A stretch of DNA of 64,000 bases from Nitzschia sp. pyKryTriq1 (GCA_956465555.1 OY101119.1:186001-250000), one strand, 5' to 3'; counted from the first letter of the stretch, positions 33,337-43,599 are shown. Notes: generated from the sequence alone by a model not told the origin. A program made the numbers and translations.

Positions 33337-35448
33337 TCAGATACCCTTGGCGACGATGTCGATCAGGTTCTTGGTCATTTCCACCTCCTTCTCAAAGAAC
33401 TCGTCGAGATCGTCATGCTCCTGGTAGTCCAAGGTGAAGACGTTGTCCTTGAGCTCGATGAGATGAGCTTCGGTATCCAGATGATACAAGGTCTTGACCG
33501 GGGTTTCCTGGCAAGTGGACCCGTAGTCGGCTTCGACAAAGGCGCCAGCACCAGCACCATCGCTGGAGTACACAAAATACTCATCGCTAACGACAACGTT
33601 CGGCGCAAGGCGACACATGCGATCCTTTTGGCTTCCATCAAACTTGTAGAAGCCGACGACTTTGCCTCCGAGAGAAACAACATCATTGAGCTCAATGTCC
33701 TCAATGGCCTTGAACGAACCATCTTGCATCTTGACGAGAGATTCCCCAGCAAAGTAGTCCTCGTACAAGAACAACGAATCTTGATTGAGGAGCTTGTCCT
33801 GGTGGAGACTTTTCACCTTGGCCAATGCCATTTCCTTCTCGATCTCGAAGAACTCGGGAATGATATCATGTTCGCTAAAGTCAGTGGCTACGATGCCGTT
33901 CTCGAACTCGATCACATGGTTCTTGGTCTCAATGTCGTAGACAAAGTTGGCATGCTCATTGCAAAGCTCCTCTGACTCGACGAGCAAGCTCTTGGCGGGT
34001 ACGAATACACCTGCTTCTTGGTCCAGTACCATGTGCATCCTGGTCACGGCGAATTTGTCATCGATACGGCACAAGCCGGGGGCGGATTCTCCTTGAGCAA
34101 AGGTCACAACGGAGGTGACGAGACCGCCTTTGGCCACGTCATCGCCAATCTCAATGTCGGCAATGGCTTTGAGACTACCATCCGCCATCCGGACGGTTGT
34201 CTCCTCGGTAAAGCACAACTGGCTCCAAGATGGGACCGAGGATGGGACCAAGGATGGGACCGAGGATGGGACCGAGGATGGTTGGCTCGATGGAGCCGAA
34301 GTTGGCAGCTCGGCTTTTTCTTCGAGCAGAGAAACGAGCTTCTTCAATTCCTTGATGCTGGGGCCGTCTGGAAACATTTCACGGAGAACGGCCTCAAAAT
34401 CGCGCTTACTTAGTTCTGGCGTTCCAGCTTCATTCAAGAAGTCTTTCAAGTTTTGCACATCGTCCGTTGTCAAGCCCAATTCCTCCCTGGCAAGTTGGTT
34501 TATCTCTAGCGTGAGAGCTTTTATTCGAGCGTCAATGTTGTGGCGGAGCTTCACTCTCTGTTCAAGGAGATCTTCTTCCAGCTTGGCTTCATCTTTAATC
34601 AGGGATAATAGCTCCATCAAGTCCTCGATATTGGCGTAGGCTGGAACTAATCCTTTGTTTTTCATTTCTTGGATCGCGTCCTCCCCTGGATCGAGTTGAT
34701 CCAAGAGCTCTCCCAAGGCATGACGATACTCCTCCTCCTCAAACGGAAGTTGGGACGCCAAATCCCCGACAAGTTGGGCAATCTTTAGCCGGAGATTTGC
34801 CAATAGAGCCTCAATGATTTCGACGAGCTTCATTCTCTCTTCAAGGAGATCTTCGTTCAGCTTGGCTTCTTCTTCAAAGAAAGATATGATTGTTTTGGAA
34901 AGATTCTTCAAATCATCAATACTTGCATTTTGTGGAAAGAAACCTTTTTGTTGTTGATAGAGAAGATATTCCTCTAGCTCGTCCCGCTTAAGTTCTGCGG
35001 CTGCGTACGAGAACCTTCTCAAGGCGTCAGGATCGTCGGTCGCCACTGCAAAACCACCACCGAAAACGGCGTTCAGTTCTTTCTCGAGATTTGCCAATTT
35101 AGCTTGGAGAAGGGTGTTCATCGTTTTCTCGATATCAGCTAGTTTAGCTTCAATCTTGGCGATGTCGTCCATTCCCTTTTGCAGCTTGTTGTTGGGTGGT
35201 GATTTCAACCCTCTCTCGCCTGACGATCCTCCTCGTCCCAATTGACGCCCTTTTTGAGGAACACCTTCCGTACTATCATACTCCAAAACGCGGGGAAACA
35301 TGGTCGAAGTCTGGTTGGTCAAATGACCGCTCACTGGCTGGCTCAATATAAAGCAGTAGTAGCCAAGCAAGAAGCACATCATCATGCCTACACCACCGCC
35401 AGATGATCGGAGAAAACAAGACGAACAAGAAGAAGACTGCATCGTCAT
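33337..35448 (-). CDS. Secreted coiled-coil protein with two C-terminal Hint domains
   Basis: Single-exon protein of 703 aa. An N-terminal signal or anchor segment (MMMCFLLGYYCFILSQPVSG) leads into about 300 residues of charged helices with internal repeats (EAKLNEDLLEERMKLVEII and EAKLEEDLLEQRVKLRHNI). A linker of PSS-x-PSS repeats follows, then a two-Hint cassette from C412 to the end. Hint 1 begins CFTEETTVRMADGSLKAIAD and has the block-B motif TRMH. It lacks the C-terminal His-Asn of inteins; the region reads ATDFSEHD. Hint 2 begins FAGESLVKMQDGS without a Cys. The cassette is almost identical to that of the oxygenase genes at 48735 and 39495, but the N-terminal part is unrelated. Likely a secreted protein processed by hedgehog-like autoproteolysis; no sterol-binding region is seen. 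The gene sits between direct repeats. Confidence 0.85.
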   Translation of the reverse strand: MTMQSSSCSSCFLRSSGGGVGMMMCFLLGYYCFILSQPVSGHLTNQTSTMFPRVLEYDSTEGVPQKGRQLGRGGSSGERGLKSPPNNKLQKGMDDIAKIEAKLADIEKTMNTLLQAKLANLEKELNAVFGGGFAVATDDPDALRRFSYAAAELKRDELEEYLLYQQQKGFFPQNASIDDLKNLSKTIISFFEEEAKLNEDLLEERMKLVEIIEALLANLRLKIAQLVGDLASQLPFEEEEYRHALGELLDQLDPGEDAIQEMKNKGLVPAYANIEDLMELLSLIKDEAKLEEDLLEQRVKLRHNIDARIKALTLEINQLAREELGLTTDDVQNLKDFLNEAGTPELSKRDFEAVLREMFPDGPSIKELKKLVSLLEEKAELPTSAPSSQPSSVPSSVPSLVPSSVPSWSQLCFTEETTVRMADGSLKAIADIEIGDDVAKGGLVTSVVTFAQGESAPGLCRIDDKFAVTRMHMVLDQEAGVFVPAKSLLVESEELCNEHANFVYDIETKNHVIEFENGIVATDFSEHDIIPEFFEIEKEMALAKVKSLHQDKLLNQDSLFLYEDYFAGESLVKMQDGSFKAIEDIELNDVVSLGGKVVGFYKFDGSQKDRMCRLAPNVVVSDEYFVYSSDGAGAGAFVEADYGSTCQETPVKTLYHLDTEAHLIELKDNVFTLDYQEHDDLDEFFEKEVEMTKNLIDIVAKGI
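34232..34281. repeat. 12-bp tandem repeat encoding the PSSxPS linker
   Basis: About four copies of a GGGACCRAGGAT unit inside the coiled-coil Hint gene. On the coding strand they give the Val-Pro-Ser-Ser type linker between the helices and the Hint cassette. Confidence 0.75.
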
Positions 35449-35961
35449 AGTACTAGAACGAACAAGACAAGAAATGCCAAGGGTATCTTATGCGGAAGGT
35501 AAGCACAGTCAGTAGCAGAGCAACAGCATATCGTGATATCTGATGTTGTTGTGATCACTGCTTGTCTCATACTGGTTCGGTATGGATACGGCTGGTCGTC
35601 GCAGCATCATCTTTACCTTCCGTCTTTCTTGCCGCCCACCGACCTCGCTAACTCATTTTAATTCGATATCTGATGTTGTTGTGATCACTGCTTGTCTCAT
35701 ACTGGTTAGGTATGGATACGGCGGTGTGGATGACGCGGTATGGATACTGGATACACGGTACCTGGTATCTCTGCGGTATTGTACCTGTAGAACTGTTTCA
35801 GCTGTTTTCTTATCGTACTGAAGGAGGGAGGGTTTTTATTTTGGTCCAATGATAGTCTTCCACGTGTTCGGTCAAAAAATGGGATCCTTCGCCTCCAGAG
35901 TGCTCCAGTAATAGTAGCTACTGTACCGGTATTGGAGTACTGGTACTGTACCGTAACTTCG
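35449..35961. repeat. Mosaic intergenic region with copied segments
   Basis: Contains a direct repeat of about 60 bp (35536-35593 and 35669-35725, GATATCTGATGTTGTTGTGA...). A segment at 35596-35655 closely resembles 37383-37442 in the 5' flank of the SWEET gene. No gene seen. Confidence 0.65.
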
Positions 35962-36150
35962 AATGCAAAGTATCCTTTGAGGAGAGTATTTCGGCCGAAC
36001 CCGGAGCCAAAGCGGAGTTACTACCCAAACAACAACAACAAGAGCCGTAGCATCATCTCAAGTACGAGTAGAGTAGGAGGAGTATTAATACAACAGCCAT
36101 CCTTATTATTTGCTTTTGCTTTGATCTGTATTATAGCAGATAGTATGATG
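35962..36150 (+). pseudogene. Duplicated 3' end of EEFSEC
   Basis: Starts at GAATGCAAAGTATCC and still encodes the last 28 or so residues of the elongation factor (KVSFEESISAEPGAKAELL...) with stop and 3' flank. It differs from 32782-32968 by about ten changes. It has no promoter or upstream exons and ends beside the stop codon of the SWEET gene. It forms the right direct repeat around the coiled-coil Hint gene. Confidence 0.85.
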
Positions 36151-36151
36151 A

Positions 36152-37231
36152 CTACGGTTCCAGTGGAAGGGTCGCCGCTGAGGATCCATCCGTACTCGAG
36201 GCGTTGGGCATTCCTCCTTCCTCGTCATCCGATAGTACTACATCTGATTTGTCAAGTGGAATTGTCGTTGTCAGTGGCAGGGGAGCCATTTCCTCTGTTA
36301 TTTCGTCTACTGCAGCACTACTTGCCACTGCTGCTGCTGCTGCTGCATTTCTGGGATACCAGACAATCAACAAGACTTGAATGACACCCAGCAGGGCTCC
36401 TAATCCATTGGGGACATAGACAAATGGATCCAGGACGGCCAATCCGTAGGCCATCCAAAAGGTCCCATTCAACGTATTGGTGACCATGGTCCGAATATGA
36501 ATACTGGCGGAATGCTTTTGCGTCATGACCGTCACAATGGTCGAAAGAGGCGCGCCATAGAAAAAGACGAGATTCAAATTGACCAAACTTCCTACCAGGA
36601 TTTGTCGTGTGATCGATGTAAAGGAGGTCAGAGTAAAGCCCAATATCGATATACATATCGTCCATATCGTGACAATGCACAAGACCAGAGTTTCATGGGG
36701 AGCCGGCGCCGGAGTCGTTTGAGACGTCACATTCCATACGATGGTCGCCCAATCTTTCGCTGTTGTAGTAGCAGCAGTAGTAGCAGCAGTCGAAGCCATG
36801 TGCATTGGTGGTTCGGATATTCTTATTCTCATACTCGTCGTCGACTCTACTTCGAGATCTCGTTTGGATTGTTCTTGCTTGGTTTCTTCCTCTTCCTGCA
36901 AAAATGCCACGAAGGATTTTCTCATTTCGGTAGCATGATGTCGTTGATATAACAATTTGACGGCACCCAAATTCAAATAGACACTGAGCAAAAATCCGGG
37001 CGCATTGGCCCAAAAGATGAATAAATTTTGTGTCAAGATCCCGTACGTTACCCAGCCAAAGCAATTCCCGAGCATGAACGCCCAGGGCGTTGGATTCAAA
37101 TCTCCCATTTCGCCTCGTCGTACGGCGTCCTGCAAGTCACGGTAGGGAGCCGAAAACATGAATTGGCAAATCAAAACGCCCAAGCCGGGGCAGACATATT
37201 CCAGAATAATAGTCGAAGCGGATAGCACCAT
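36152..37231 (-). CDS. SWEET: SWEET (MtN3/saliva) sugar transporter
   Basis: Single-exon protein of 359 aa from the ATG at 37231 (MVLSASTIILEY), chosen because the first membrane helix follows directly. Two MtN3 triple-helix bundles are visible: GLGVLICQFMFSAPYRDLQ to GFLLSVYLNLGAVKLLYQRH, and GSLVNLNLVFFYGAPLSTIV to VPNGLGALLGVIQVLLIVWY. They are joined by a linker helix (TLVLCIVTIWTICISILGFT). Conserved features are the Pro of SAPY and GAPL and the Asn of MLGNCFGW and TNTLNGTFWM. SWEETs are bidirectional facilitators of mono- or disaccharides in plasma or endomembranes. The cytoplasmic loop after bundle 1 is long and Thr/Ala-rich, and the C-terminal tail is acidic. The stop lies two bases from the duplicated EEFSEC fragment. 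Confidence 0.9.
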   Translation of the reverse strand: MVLSASTIILEYVCPGLGVLICQFMFSAPYRDLQDAVRRGEMGDLNPTPWAFMLGNCFGWVTYGILTQNLFIFWANAPGFLLSVYLNLGAVKLLYQRHHATEMRKSFVAFLQEEEETKQEQSKRDLEVESTTSMRIRISEPPMHMASTAATTAATTTAKDWATIVWNVTSQTTPAPAPHETLVLCIVTIWTICISILGFTLTSFTSITRQILVGSLVNLNLVFFYGAPLSTIVTVMTQKHSASIHIRTMVTNTLNGTFWMAYGLAVLDPFVYVPNGLGALLGVIQVLLIVWYPRNAAAAAAVASSAAVDEITEEMAPLPLTTTIPLDKSDVVLSDDEEGGMPNASSTDGSSAATLPLEP

Positions 37232-37895
37232 ATTGTTTTGGTTTGGATTGGTTTGGATGCTATCATATGTTGTGTTGTTGTTCGTGTTGTGATGGTTATG
37301 TGCATGTTCTTCGAGTACCGCAATGGTACAATAAGTACTGGAACGGCAGACTACCATCTCACATCTCACCAGCAGCATGATGGTCGTCGCAGCATATCAT
37401 CTTTACCTTCCGGCTTTCTGTCGCCGCCCCGCGCCTCGCTCACTCATTTTCGGTTTGGTGACGTCGACAGTCGACAACAACAACTTGCTCAGACGATGAT
37501 ACGCCGAACCGGTGGCGAACTGGCGAAGACATTAAAGAGATTATGGCGCGCATGAAAAGAACTGCGATGGTCAGCACATGTTCTTTGTCCCACTACCGTC
37601 CGTCCGTCAGTCCGTACGTGAGTTCGTCCGTGTATGCGTGCGTGAGTGCGTTCGTGCGTGCTGAATTGTTGTATGCACGATCGCACGATCTTTTTTGGAT
37701 ATCCAACAAGAAACAAGACACAACATACACAACACAACATATTTACTATCGGTCGTTTCTCTCCCATTATCCCTTCAACCGGTACGTGAATGTTGTTTCA
37801 ACTCAATCCATTGTGTTCACACTTGCATTAACAATACCTCTCTATCATTACATTACAGTAAAGTAAAGTCAGTACGATATAGTAGTATCCTCATC
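37232..37895. other. Intergenic between divergent genes, no gene seen
   Basis: 5' regions of SWEET (left) and the secreted protein gene (right). The segment 37383-37442 is the likely source of a copied piece at 35596-35655. Confidence 0.5.
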
Positions 37896-38996
37896 ATGAT
37901 GATCATGAAGTTCTCCTCTTTCGCCTTGTCGTCGTCTCTCTTCTTGGTGCTGTTGTCGCAATCCGGCTTATCCGATGCTCAAGCAGCACCCGAGTGTTAC
38001 AACACCACTACGTCCATTCTCCTGGCCCAACTAGCGAATCCTCCCATCAAAGACTTTATCATTTGCCCCGACACTACGATTCAAATTGGATTGCCGGTCA
38101 ATGCCGAGTTTTCCGAGTTTGCTGGCGGCGATGTCCCCTTGGGAGTCTTCCATGATGATGTCACGATTCAATGTGGCGCCGATGGAGATCCTTCGAACAA
38201 TTGTGTCTTGACGGGCGGCTACGTTCAATTGGTAACCGTCTCGAACAATCCATTCTTGGCCGATAAAAAAATCTCCACCAACAATCTCAAGATCATGGGC
38301 ATTACCTTTTCGGGTGAATTGACCAGTCTTCCTGGTCTGGCTAGTCGCTCGATCATTCTATCGGCACCCGGTACCGATATGATGTTTTCGAATTGCGTCT
38401 TCAAAGATCTAAAGACCGACACAGTTGTGGCTAATGGAAGGGCCGTTTTGGTTCCAGACGAGGCGGATTATCCTCCCTTTTCTTCCAGTGCGACCCTTGA
38501 AAATCCCGTCTTTAGTGGTGTGACGTATGGGGAAGGTCTCATTAAGAATGATGTTCAAAGCATGACTCTCACCAACGGTATGTTTTCCGATATTACCTAT
38601 GAAGATTGTGGATGTGACGGTGTCATTTCCTTGATTCGCAATTTGGAAGGCATTTTTACCTTGACCGACACGGAATTCGGTACCGACACCATGGTCCAAA
38701 CTACCGTGGCGTATTGGTTACCCTCTCCATCGAATGCGACTACCGCCAGTGCCTTTACCTATTCCGGCAATGTGAACAGTGGTGCCGTCATTGAAGATGA
38801 GAACGAACCTCATTGCGACGGTGGACTATTGAAAGGGGCGGATGTCTCTACTGGAGAGTGTTTGGATCTCTTTGTTCCTGCGACCGATGATGATTCGGCG
38901 GCTCCTCCTGGTGTTCTTCTTGGTGCTGCCTCCACCAGCATCATCTTCATGATGATCATGATGATGTCGTCCATTACTATCCTTGCCATGTTGTAG
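37896..38996 (+). CDS. Secreted surface protein, right-handed beta-helix-like, C-terminal anchor
   Basis: Single-exon protein of 366 aa. A signal peptide (KFSSFALSSSLFLVLLSQSG) is followed by a region rich in short hydrophobic strands of beta-helix character (VTIQCG, NLKIMGITFSG, DMMFSNCVFKDL, SMTLTNGMFSDITYEDCG). This is the style of pectin-lyase-like secreted proteins common in diatoms. The C-terminus ends in a hydrophobic Met-rich segment (ASTSIIFMMIMMMSSITILA) preceded by Pro/Ala spacers, consistent with a GPI signal or membrane anchor. The first in-frame Met of the MMIMKF cluster was taken as start. The last 100 or so codons are duplicated as a fragment at 47932-48235. Catalytic function cannot be claimed. 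Confidence 0.75.
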   Translation: MMIMKFSSFALSSSLFLVLLSQSGLSDAQAAPECYNTTTSILLAQLANPPIKDFIICPDTTIQIGLPVNAEFSEFAGGDVPLGVFHDDVTIQCGADGDPSNNCVLTGGYVQLVTVSNNPFLADKKISTNNLKIMGITFSGELTSLPGLASRSIILSAPGTDMMFSNCVFKDLKTDTVVANGRAVLVPDEADYPPFSSSATLENPVFSGVTYGEGLIKNDVQSMTLTNGMFSDITYEDCGCDGVISLIRNLEGIFTLTDTEFGTDTMVQTTVAYWLPSPSNATTASAFTYSGNVNSGAVIEDENEPHCDGGLLKGADVSTGECLDLFVPATDDDSAAPPGVLLGAASTSIIFMMIMMMSSITILAML

Positions 38997-39494
38997 ACTA
39001 CAAGTACTAGTACTACGTCTGGTAAATCTTGTAAGCCATAAGTTATTTGTAAATAATCGTACTAGTTCTCTACTACTACTATACCGTCTCTGCGGACGAT
39101 AGTGGATGCTGCCACCAACAAAGGCAAGAAGAGAAAACAGCAAGGATTGAACAAAGTACAAGAACAAAGAGCAGACACTGCTATGGCTTGATGTATGTTG
39201 TCGATATTTCTATGCATGTTAATTCTTATTGACGATCTCCTCCTCTGATGACGATGATCATTACTATTTGCTTGCCATCACCGCATTCTTCAGCGGCAGT
39301 GGGAGCCAACATCGCCGCTTTAATGATTGAATCAATCAGTCATTTTTCTTTCTCTTTGGTTTCCTTTTCCATCTTTATTTTTTACTTATTGGGGTGCGAC
39401 GACAACATTCTTCTTTCCAATGCGGGGTGGTTCAGCAGCAGCAGCAGCAGCATTCTTCTTTCTCCTGGTTGCTGCTGGTTTTTGCTTGCTTGGT
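38997..39494. other. Convergent intergenic region, duplicated
   Basis: 3' flank of the secreted protein and 3' flank of Hint copy B. Nearly the same sequence recurs at 48230-48734, and the part from 39127 also recurs at 32970-33336. No gene seen. Confidence 0.7.
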
Positions 39495-41191
39495 TTAGAT
39501 ACTCTTGGCGATGTCGACCAGGTTCTTGGTCATTTCCACCTCCTTCTCAAAGAACTCGTCGAGATTGTCATGCTCGGAATAGTCCAAGGTGAAGACGTTG
39601 TCCTTGAGCTCGATGAGATGAGCTTCGGTATCCAGATGATACAAGGTCTTGACAGGGCCTTCCCGGCAAGTGGACTCGTAGTCGGCTTCCACAAAGGCGC
39701 CAGCACTAGCACCATCGGTGGAGTACACAAATATTCATTGCTGACGACAACGTTCGGCACAAGGCGACACATGCGAGCATTTTGGCTTCCATCAAACTTG
39801 TAGAAGCCGACGACTTTGCCTCCGAGGGAAACAACATCATTGAGCTCAATGTCTTGAATTGCCTTGAAAGAGCCATCTTGCATCTTGACGAGAGATTCCC
39901 CAGCAAAATATTCGTTATACAAGAACAACGAATCTTGATTGAGGAGCTTGTCCTGGTGGAGACTCTTCATCTTGGCCAATGCCATTTCCTTCTCGATCTC
40001 GAAGAAATCGGGAATGATATCATGTTCGCTAAAGTCAGTGGCCACGATGCCGTTCTCGAACTCGATCACATGGTTCTTGGTCTCAATGTCGTAGACAAAG
40101 TCGGCATGCTCATTGCATAGATCGTCAGACTCGAGCATGTTCTTGGCGGGTACGAATACTCCTCCTTCTTGGTCCAGTACCATGTGCATCCTGGTAACGA
40201 CAAGGTTCTCGTCGATACGGCACAAGCCGGGGGCTGATTCTTCCTGCGCAAAGGTCACTACGGCAGTGACAATACCGCCTTTGGCCACGTCATCACCAAT
40301 CTCAATGTCGGCAATTGCCTTGAGACTACCATCCGCCATTCGCACGGTTGTCTCCTCGGTGAAGCATTTGATGGGTGGGGGGGAGGGGCCCCGACGGAGT
40401 GTACTTCTGCGTTGGCAGTAGTGGGTCCCAAAAACTTGACGGGTTCTGCCCCAACATCACCACTACGCCCCGCAGCAGCAACCTCGGTATGGTGGACGTA
40501 TCCTCCGTGAAAGGTCACCTTGGTTCCACACATGGCCGGGACACGCTCGTCACCATAGACGAATACAGCATCAGGATTGTCATTCAAGTACATGAGCACC
40601 ACGGGCTCGTTGACGAGTTGACCCAGTTTCTCGCGATGAGCCGAGCGGCCACCAGTGTAGTGATCTTGGTGAGGTACGCTAGTCTCTTCGAGGCGAGTAA
40701 TGGGAAGTGAATAGTCACCAGCAATATCCTCATCTTCTTGAGAGGATCCGGATTGGTGGACAAAACGATTAAAAACATCGCGAGTCACAGTCATGTGGGT
40801 TCGGTAGAGCAGAGACCCGTGTTTATCTTTTCTCTCACAAGCTGTCTTCAGGAGAGTCTTTCAAGATTTGAGCGCACTCTTCGGGGGTCAAGACATTCTC
40901 TTCTACCTTGATGAATCTTGGGCCTAATGTCGCCATGTGGACGCCGTTCTTCTCGGAGAACCACGCGTCTTTGTTCTTCGGGGCCTGCATAGTAGTACTC
41001 TCGGTGATAGCAGCCACCTCCAACACTGTAGTAGGAGGAATCGCACCAACGTCGGCGAACGCCAAGACAACGCCATGTGCTTCCGAGGACGTTCATTTGG
41101 TGGTAGCAGCCACGGCAGCAATACCCTCAGTCGAGGTACTAGTACGTCCGAGGGCTACGACGAGAGCAAAAGTAGCAAATGAGAGACGCAT
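39495..41191 (-). pseudogene. Decayed oxygenase-Hint gene (copy B)
   Basis: Clear relative of the intact gene at 48735-50423 along its whole length: signal peptide MRLSFATFALVVALG, the RFIKVE-NVLTPEECAQILKDS segment, the PHQDHY iron-binding motif, VHHTEVAA, and both Hint domains. It is broken in several places. There is an in-frame TGA at 41095-41093 (an AGA-to-TGA change after AATTK). A second TGA follows a 2-nt loss near 40837. There is a frameshift in the G-run at about 40377-40387, before the first Hint Cys, and another near 39725-39737 inside Hint 2. An extra segment near 41000-41050 is absent from copy C. It is most likely not translated as one protein. Confidence 0.85.
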
Positions 41192-41614
41192 GTTGGCTTT
41201 TGTTGGGGAGGAAATGGTAGTGGTAAGGATGTAGAATTGTTTGATTCCTTCCTTTCGCTTATACGATGATGGATACAAACAAATTTATTGTGTCGGCTAA
41301 CTAAACGTGTACCGTAGTGTCGGAAGTCGGAAGCTTTCAGTAGTGTACGCAGTCTGTACACTTCACTAAATTTAGGGAAGCACTACAAGTACTGCGGTCT
41401 TCGGAAGGATAGGAAGGATACTTTTTTAAAATAAAAAAAGATCCATTGAGCGCTCTATTGCGGTCTTCGGAAGGAAGCGAACGATAGAAAAGATACATTA
41501 ATTGAGCGCTCTATTGCGCGTTTTGAAAATAGAACGAATGTGGCAATGCTGGCGCGGAATCGGTCTGTACGGCGTACGTATTGACGACCGATGTCCGGTC
41601 GGTGGATTCCGATG
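41192..41614. repeat. Intergenic with a short tandem duplication
   Basis: A unit of about 60 bp (GCGGTCTTCGGAAGG ... GAGCGCTCTATTGCG) occurs at about 41394-41458 and again at 41459-41517, with changes. No gene seen. Confidence 0.6.
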
Positions 41615-42518
41615 ACTGACGACCGGGAACGGTTCACAAACACACAAAAACGGAATCTGTCACGTCTGTCCGTCGCACACGTTTCTTCATTATAGGCATA
41701 TATATATTCATCTACGACATCATCCGAACACACGACGGATTGCACGCAATGCGAGGTCTGTTGTCCGTCACGAGGTTTGTGACGCGTCGCGAATACATCG
41801 CGACGCGTCGCGACGCGTCGCGACACTTCGAGACACTTCGAGACACGTCGAGGCAAGCGATACCGGTACGATGGACGAGGACTATTAGTACTGTATCATC
41901 GTACTAGTAAAGCATACTACAAAAGCAGCGTATACTAGTACTAGATAGATGACTAATCCATACTGCAGACTCTAGAGAGGCAGTAGTAGTAGTAATAATA
42001 GAGAAAGATACTGTTGTACTAGAAAGAAGAATCAGCAGTCAAAGAACATCAGTTTGTTCCTCACCACCGATTGTTCTGCATAGGGCACCAATCTGTGGAG
42101 GGAGGAGAAGACATCTGCTTCGAATACTGTAGCACTGACTGTGGCTGGAGGGCTGGCTTGCTCACTGGTACTGTTCGTACCGCCGGTACAGGAGTATTCT
42201 GGTACCGGTATTCGACCAGTTCATACATGGTTCATAATGGTGTGGCACATAATCGGACGGTGGCGACGCGTCGCGACGCGTTGCGACGCGTTGCGACGCG
42301 TTGCGACGCGTCGCGATGTATTCGCGATGTATTCGCGATGTATTCGCGACGCGTCACAAACCTCGTGACGGATGCCAGACCTCGCACTGCTTGCAATCCG
42401 TCGTGTGTCCTGATGATGTCGTATCAAATTATATATATGCCTACAATGAAGAAACGTGCGCGACGGACAGACGTGACTGATTCCGTTTTTGTGAGTTTGT
42501 CAACCGTTCCGGGCGGAC
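41615..42518. mobile_element. Large imperfect inverted repeat, possible fold-back or non-autonomous DNA element
   Basis: Left arm about 41620-41835 and right arm about 42300-42518 are inverted copies. Outer parts pair GGGAACGGTT with AACCGTTCC, then AAAAACGGAATC with GATTCCGTTTTT, then CACGAGGTTTGTGACGCGTC with GACGCGTCACAAACCTCGTG. The inner ends are tandem GC-rich palindromic units (CGACGCGTCG and variants, 41797-41823 and 42261-42318). The 460-bp centre has no gene. I found no transposase inside and no clear target-site duplication. Confidence 0.6.
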
Positions 42519-43349
42519 ATGCAATGCTGCTGGTACGCAGACGAGAAATTTAGATAGAGTATTTTACGCAGATGACTTTATTAGAATACAATTAATCAGA
42601 CTCATTGCGCAGACGATATTTTTAGCTGCATGCGAAATTTCCATCCAATGCTTCGGCCATCACGGATTCCCAGCATGCGGCGACCCAATCAAGGTAGTGA
42701 AAGCGCGAAACACGCCTTTCCTGCACCGGCCAATACAAGACGTGCCAATGTTTTGTGGAATGGGTCATCTAAGCTTTTTGCCACACCCCGGATTCGCATT
42801 ACTAGACCGGACCCAATTCAACAAGACCGTAGTGGAGCCACCCCAGTTGCGAGCTTGATGGGACGGACAGACGGAAATTGAATTGTCAGCCGGAGGATCG
42901 GACGCCAGCCACCAGTCATCGCAAATGGCTAACGGCCGATCCACCAAGCATGAAAGCAACAGCCAAGTGAGTGACCATGACGATGGCACTTTCTTGGATC
43001 AAAGGCGGCAAGCAAAGATTCGGATTCGGACCCGAAAACCTCGGATCAAGATCAGTCACATTAGTTGAAAAGCTTGCTCTACGAGTAAGCCAATAGCAAT
43101 TTTAAGGCCACCCACCCACCCGGGCGATCTCTCAGGTCGCTTGGGTCAACCGCGCTCCGGTAACACGGAGCCACGGTCACGCCCAATCAATACTAACAAC
43201 TTTCTGGAGCGGCCGGGAAATCAATGTCTGCGGATTAGAACGCAGGACAGACCACGGAAATTGTCTTGTGAGGCAAGCGCAAAACCAGTAATTCCACGAT
43301 TAAAAAGTGTATCCACGCGGTAAAGCCAATTCCTTGGTATTGTTAGTAC
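42519..43349. other. Repeat-rich intergenic DNA, no supported gene
   Basis: Composition changes here to fewer trinucleotide runs and fewer TACCGGTA palindromes, which fits old mobile-element sequence. Short frames (42630-42881, 42883-43068, 43141-43323) show no recognisable domain. Confidence 0.45.
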
Positions 43350-43416
43350 GATCGCCAAACGTTGCAAATTTTGCAACATTGTTGCAAATCAGATTTGCAA
43401 CATTGTTGCAAAAGCG
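43350..43416. repeat. TTGCAACA-type palindromic repeat, copy 1
   Basis: Interleaved copies of TTGCAACATTGTTGCAA and TTGCAAATTTTGCAA beginning with TCGCCAAACGTTGC. Related to the array at 45245-45387. Confidence 0.7.
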
Positions 43417-43599
43417 CGACCATGAGCGATGGGAAGGGGGAAGGCGCCGCCCCCCCTTCGGTGCTTTGGTTCTCGTGTTGGTGCGCATACGCCGCTCCCT
43501 CGCGACTCGCGATAGATTATCGAAAACCTCGACGCGTAACTGGTAACTGCACCATGCTCGTTGGCGTCCAGCTTGCCGGCATGAGCATCGAAAGGATTG

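Noticed and set aside
33073-33975. 300-codon rightward frame across Hint copy A
   Set aside because: It is the antisense shadow of the Hint cassette; the same shadow appears over copies B and C.
33337-35448. Reading the Hint cassette as a true splicing intein
   Set aside because: There is no C-extein after it, and the C-terminal His-Asn plus nucleophile is absent. The cassette ends the protein.
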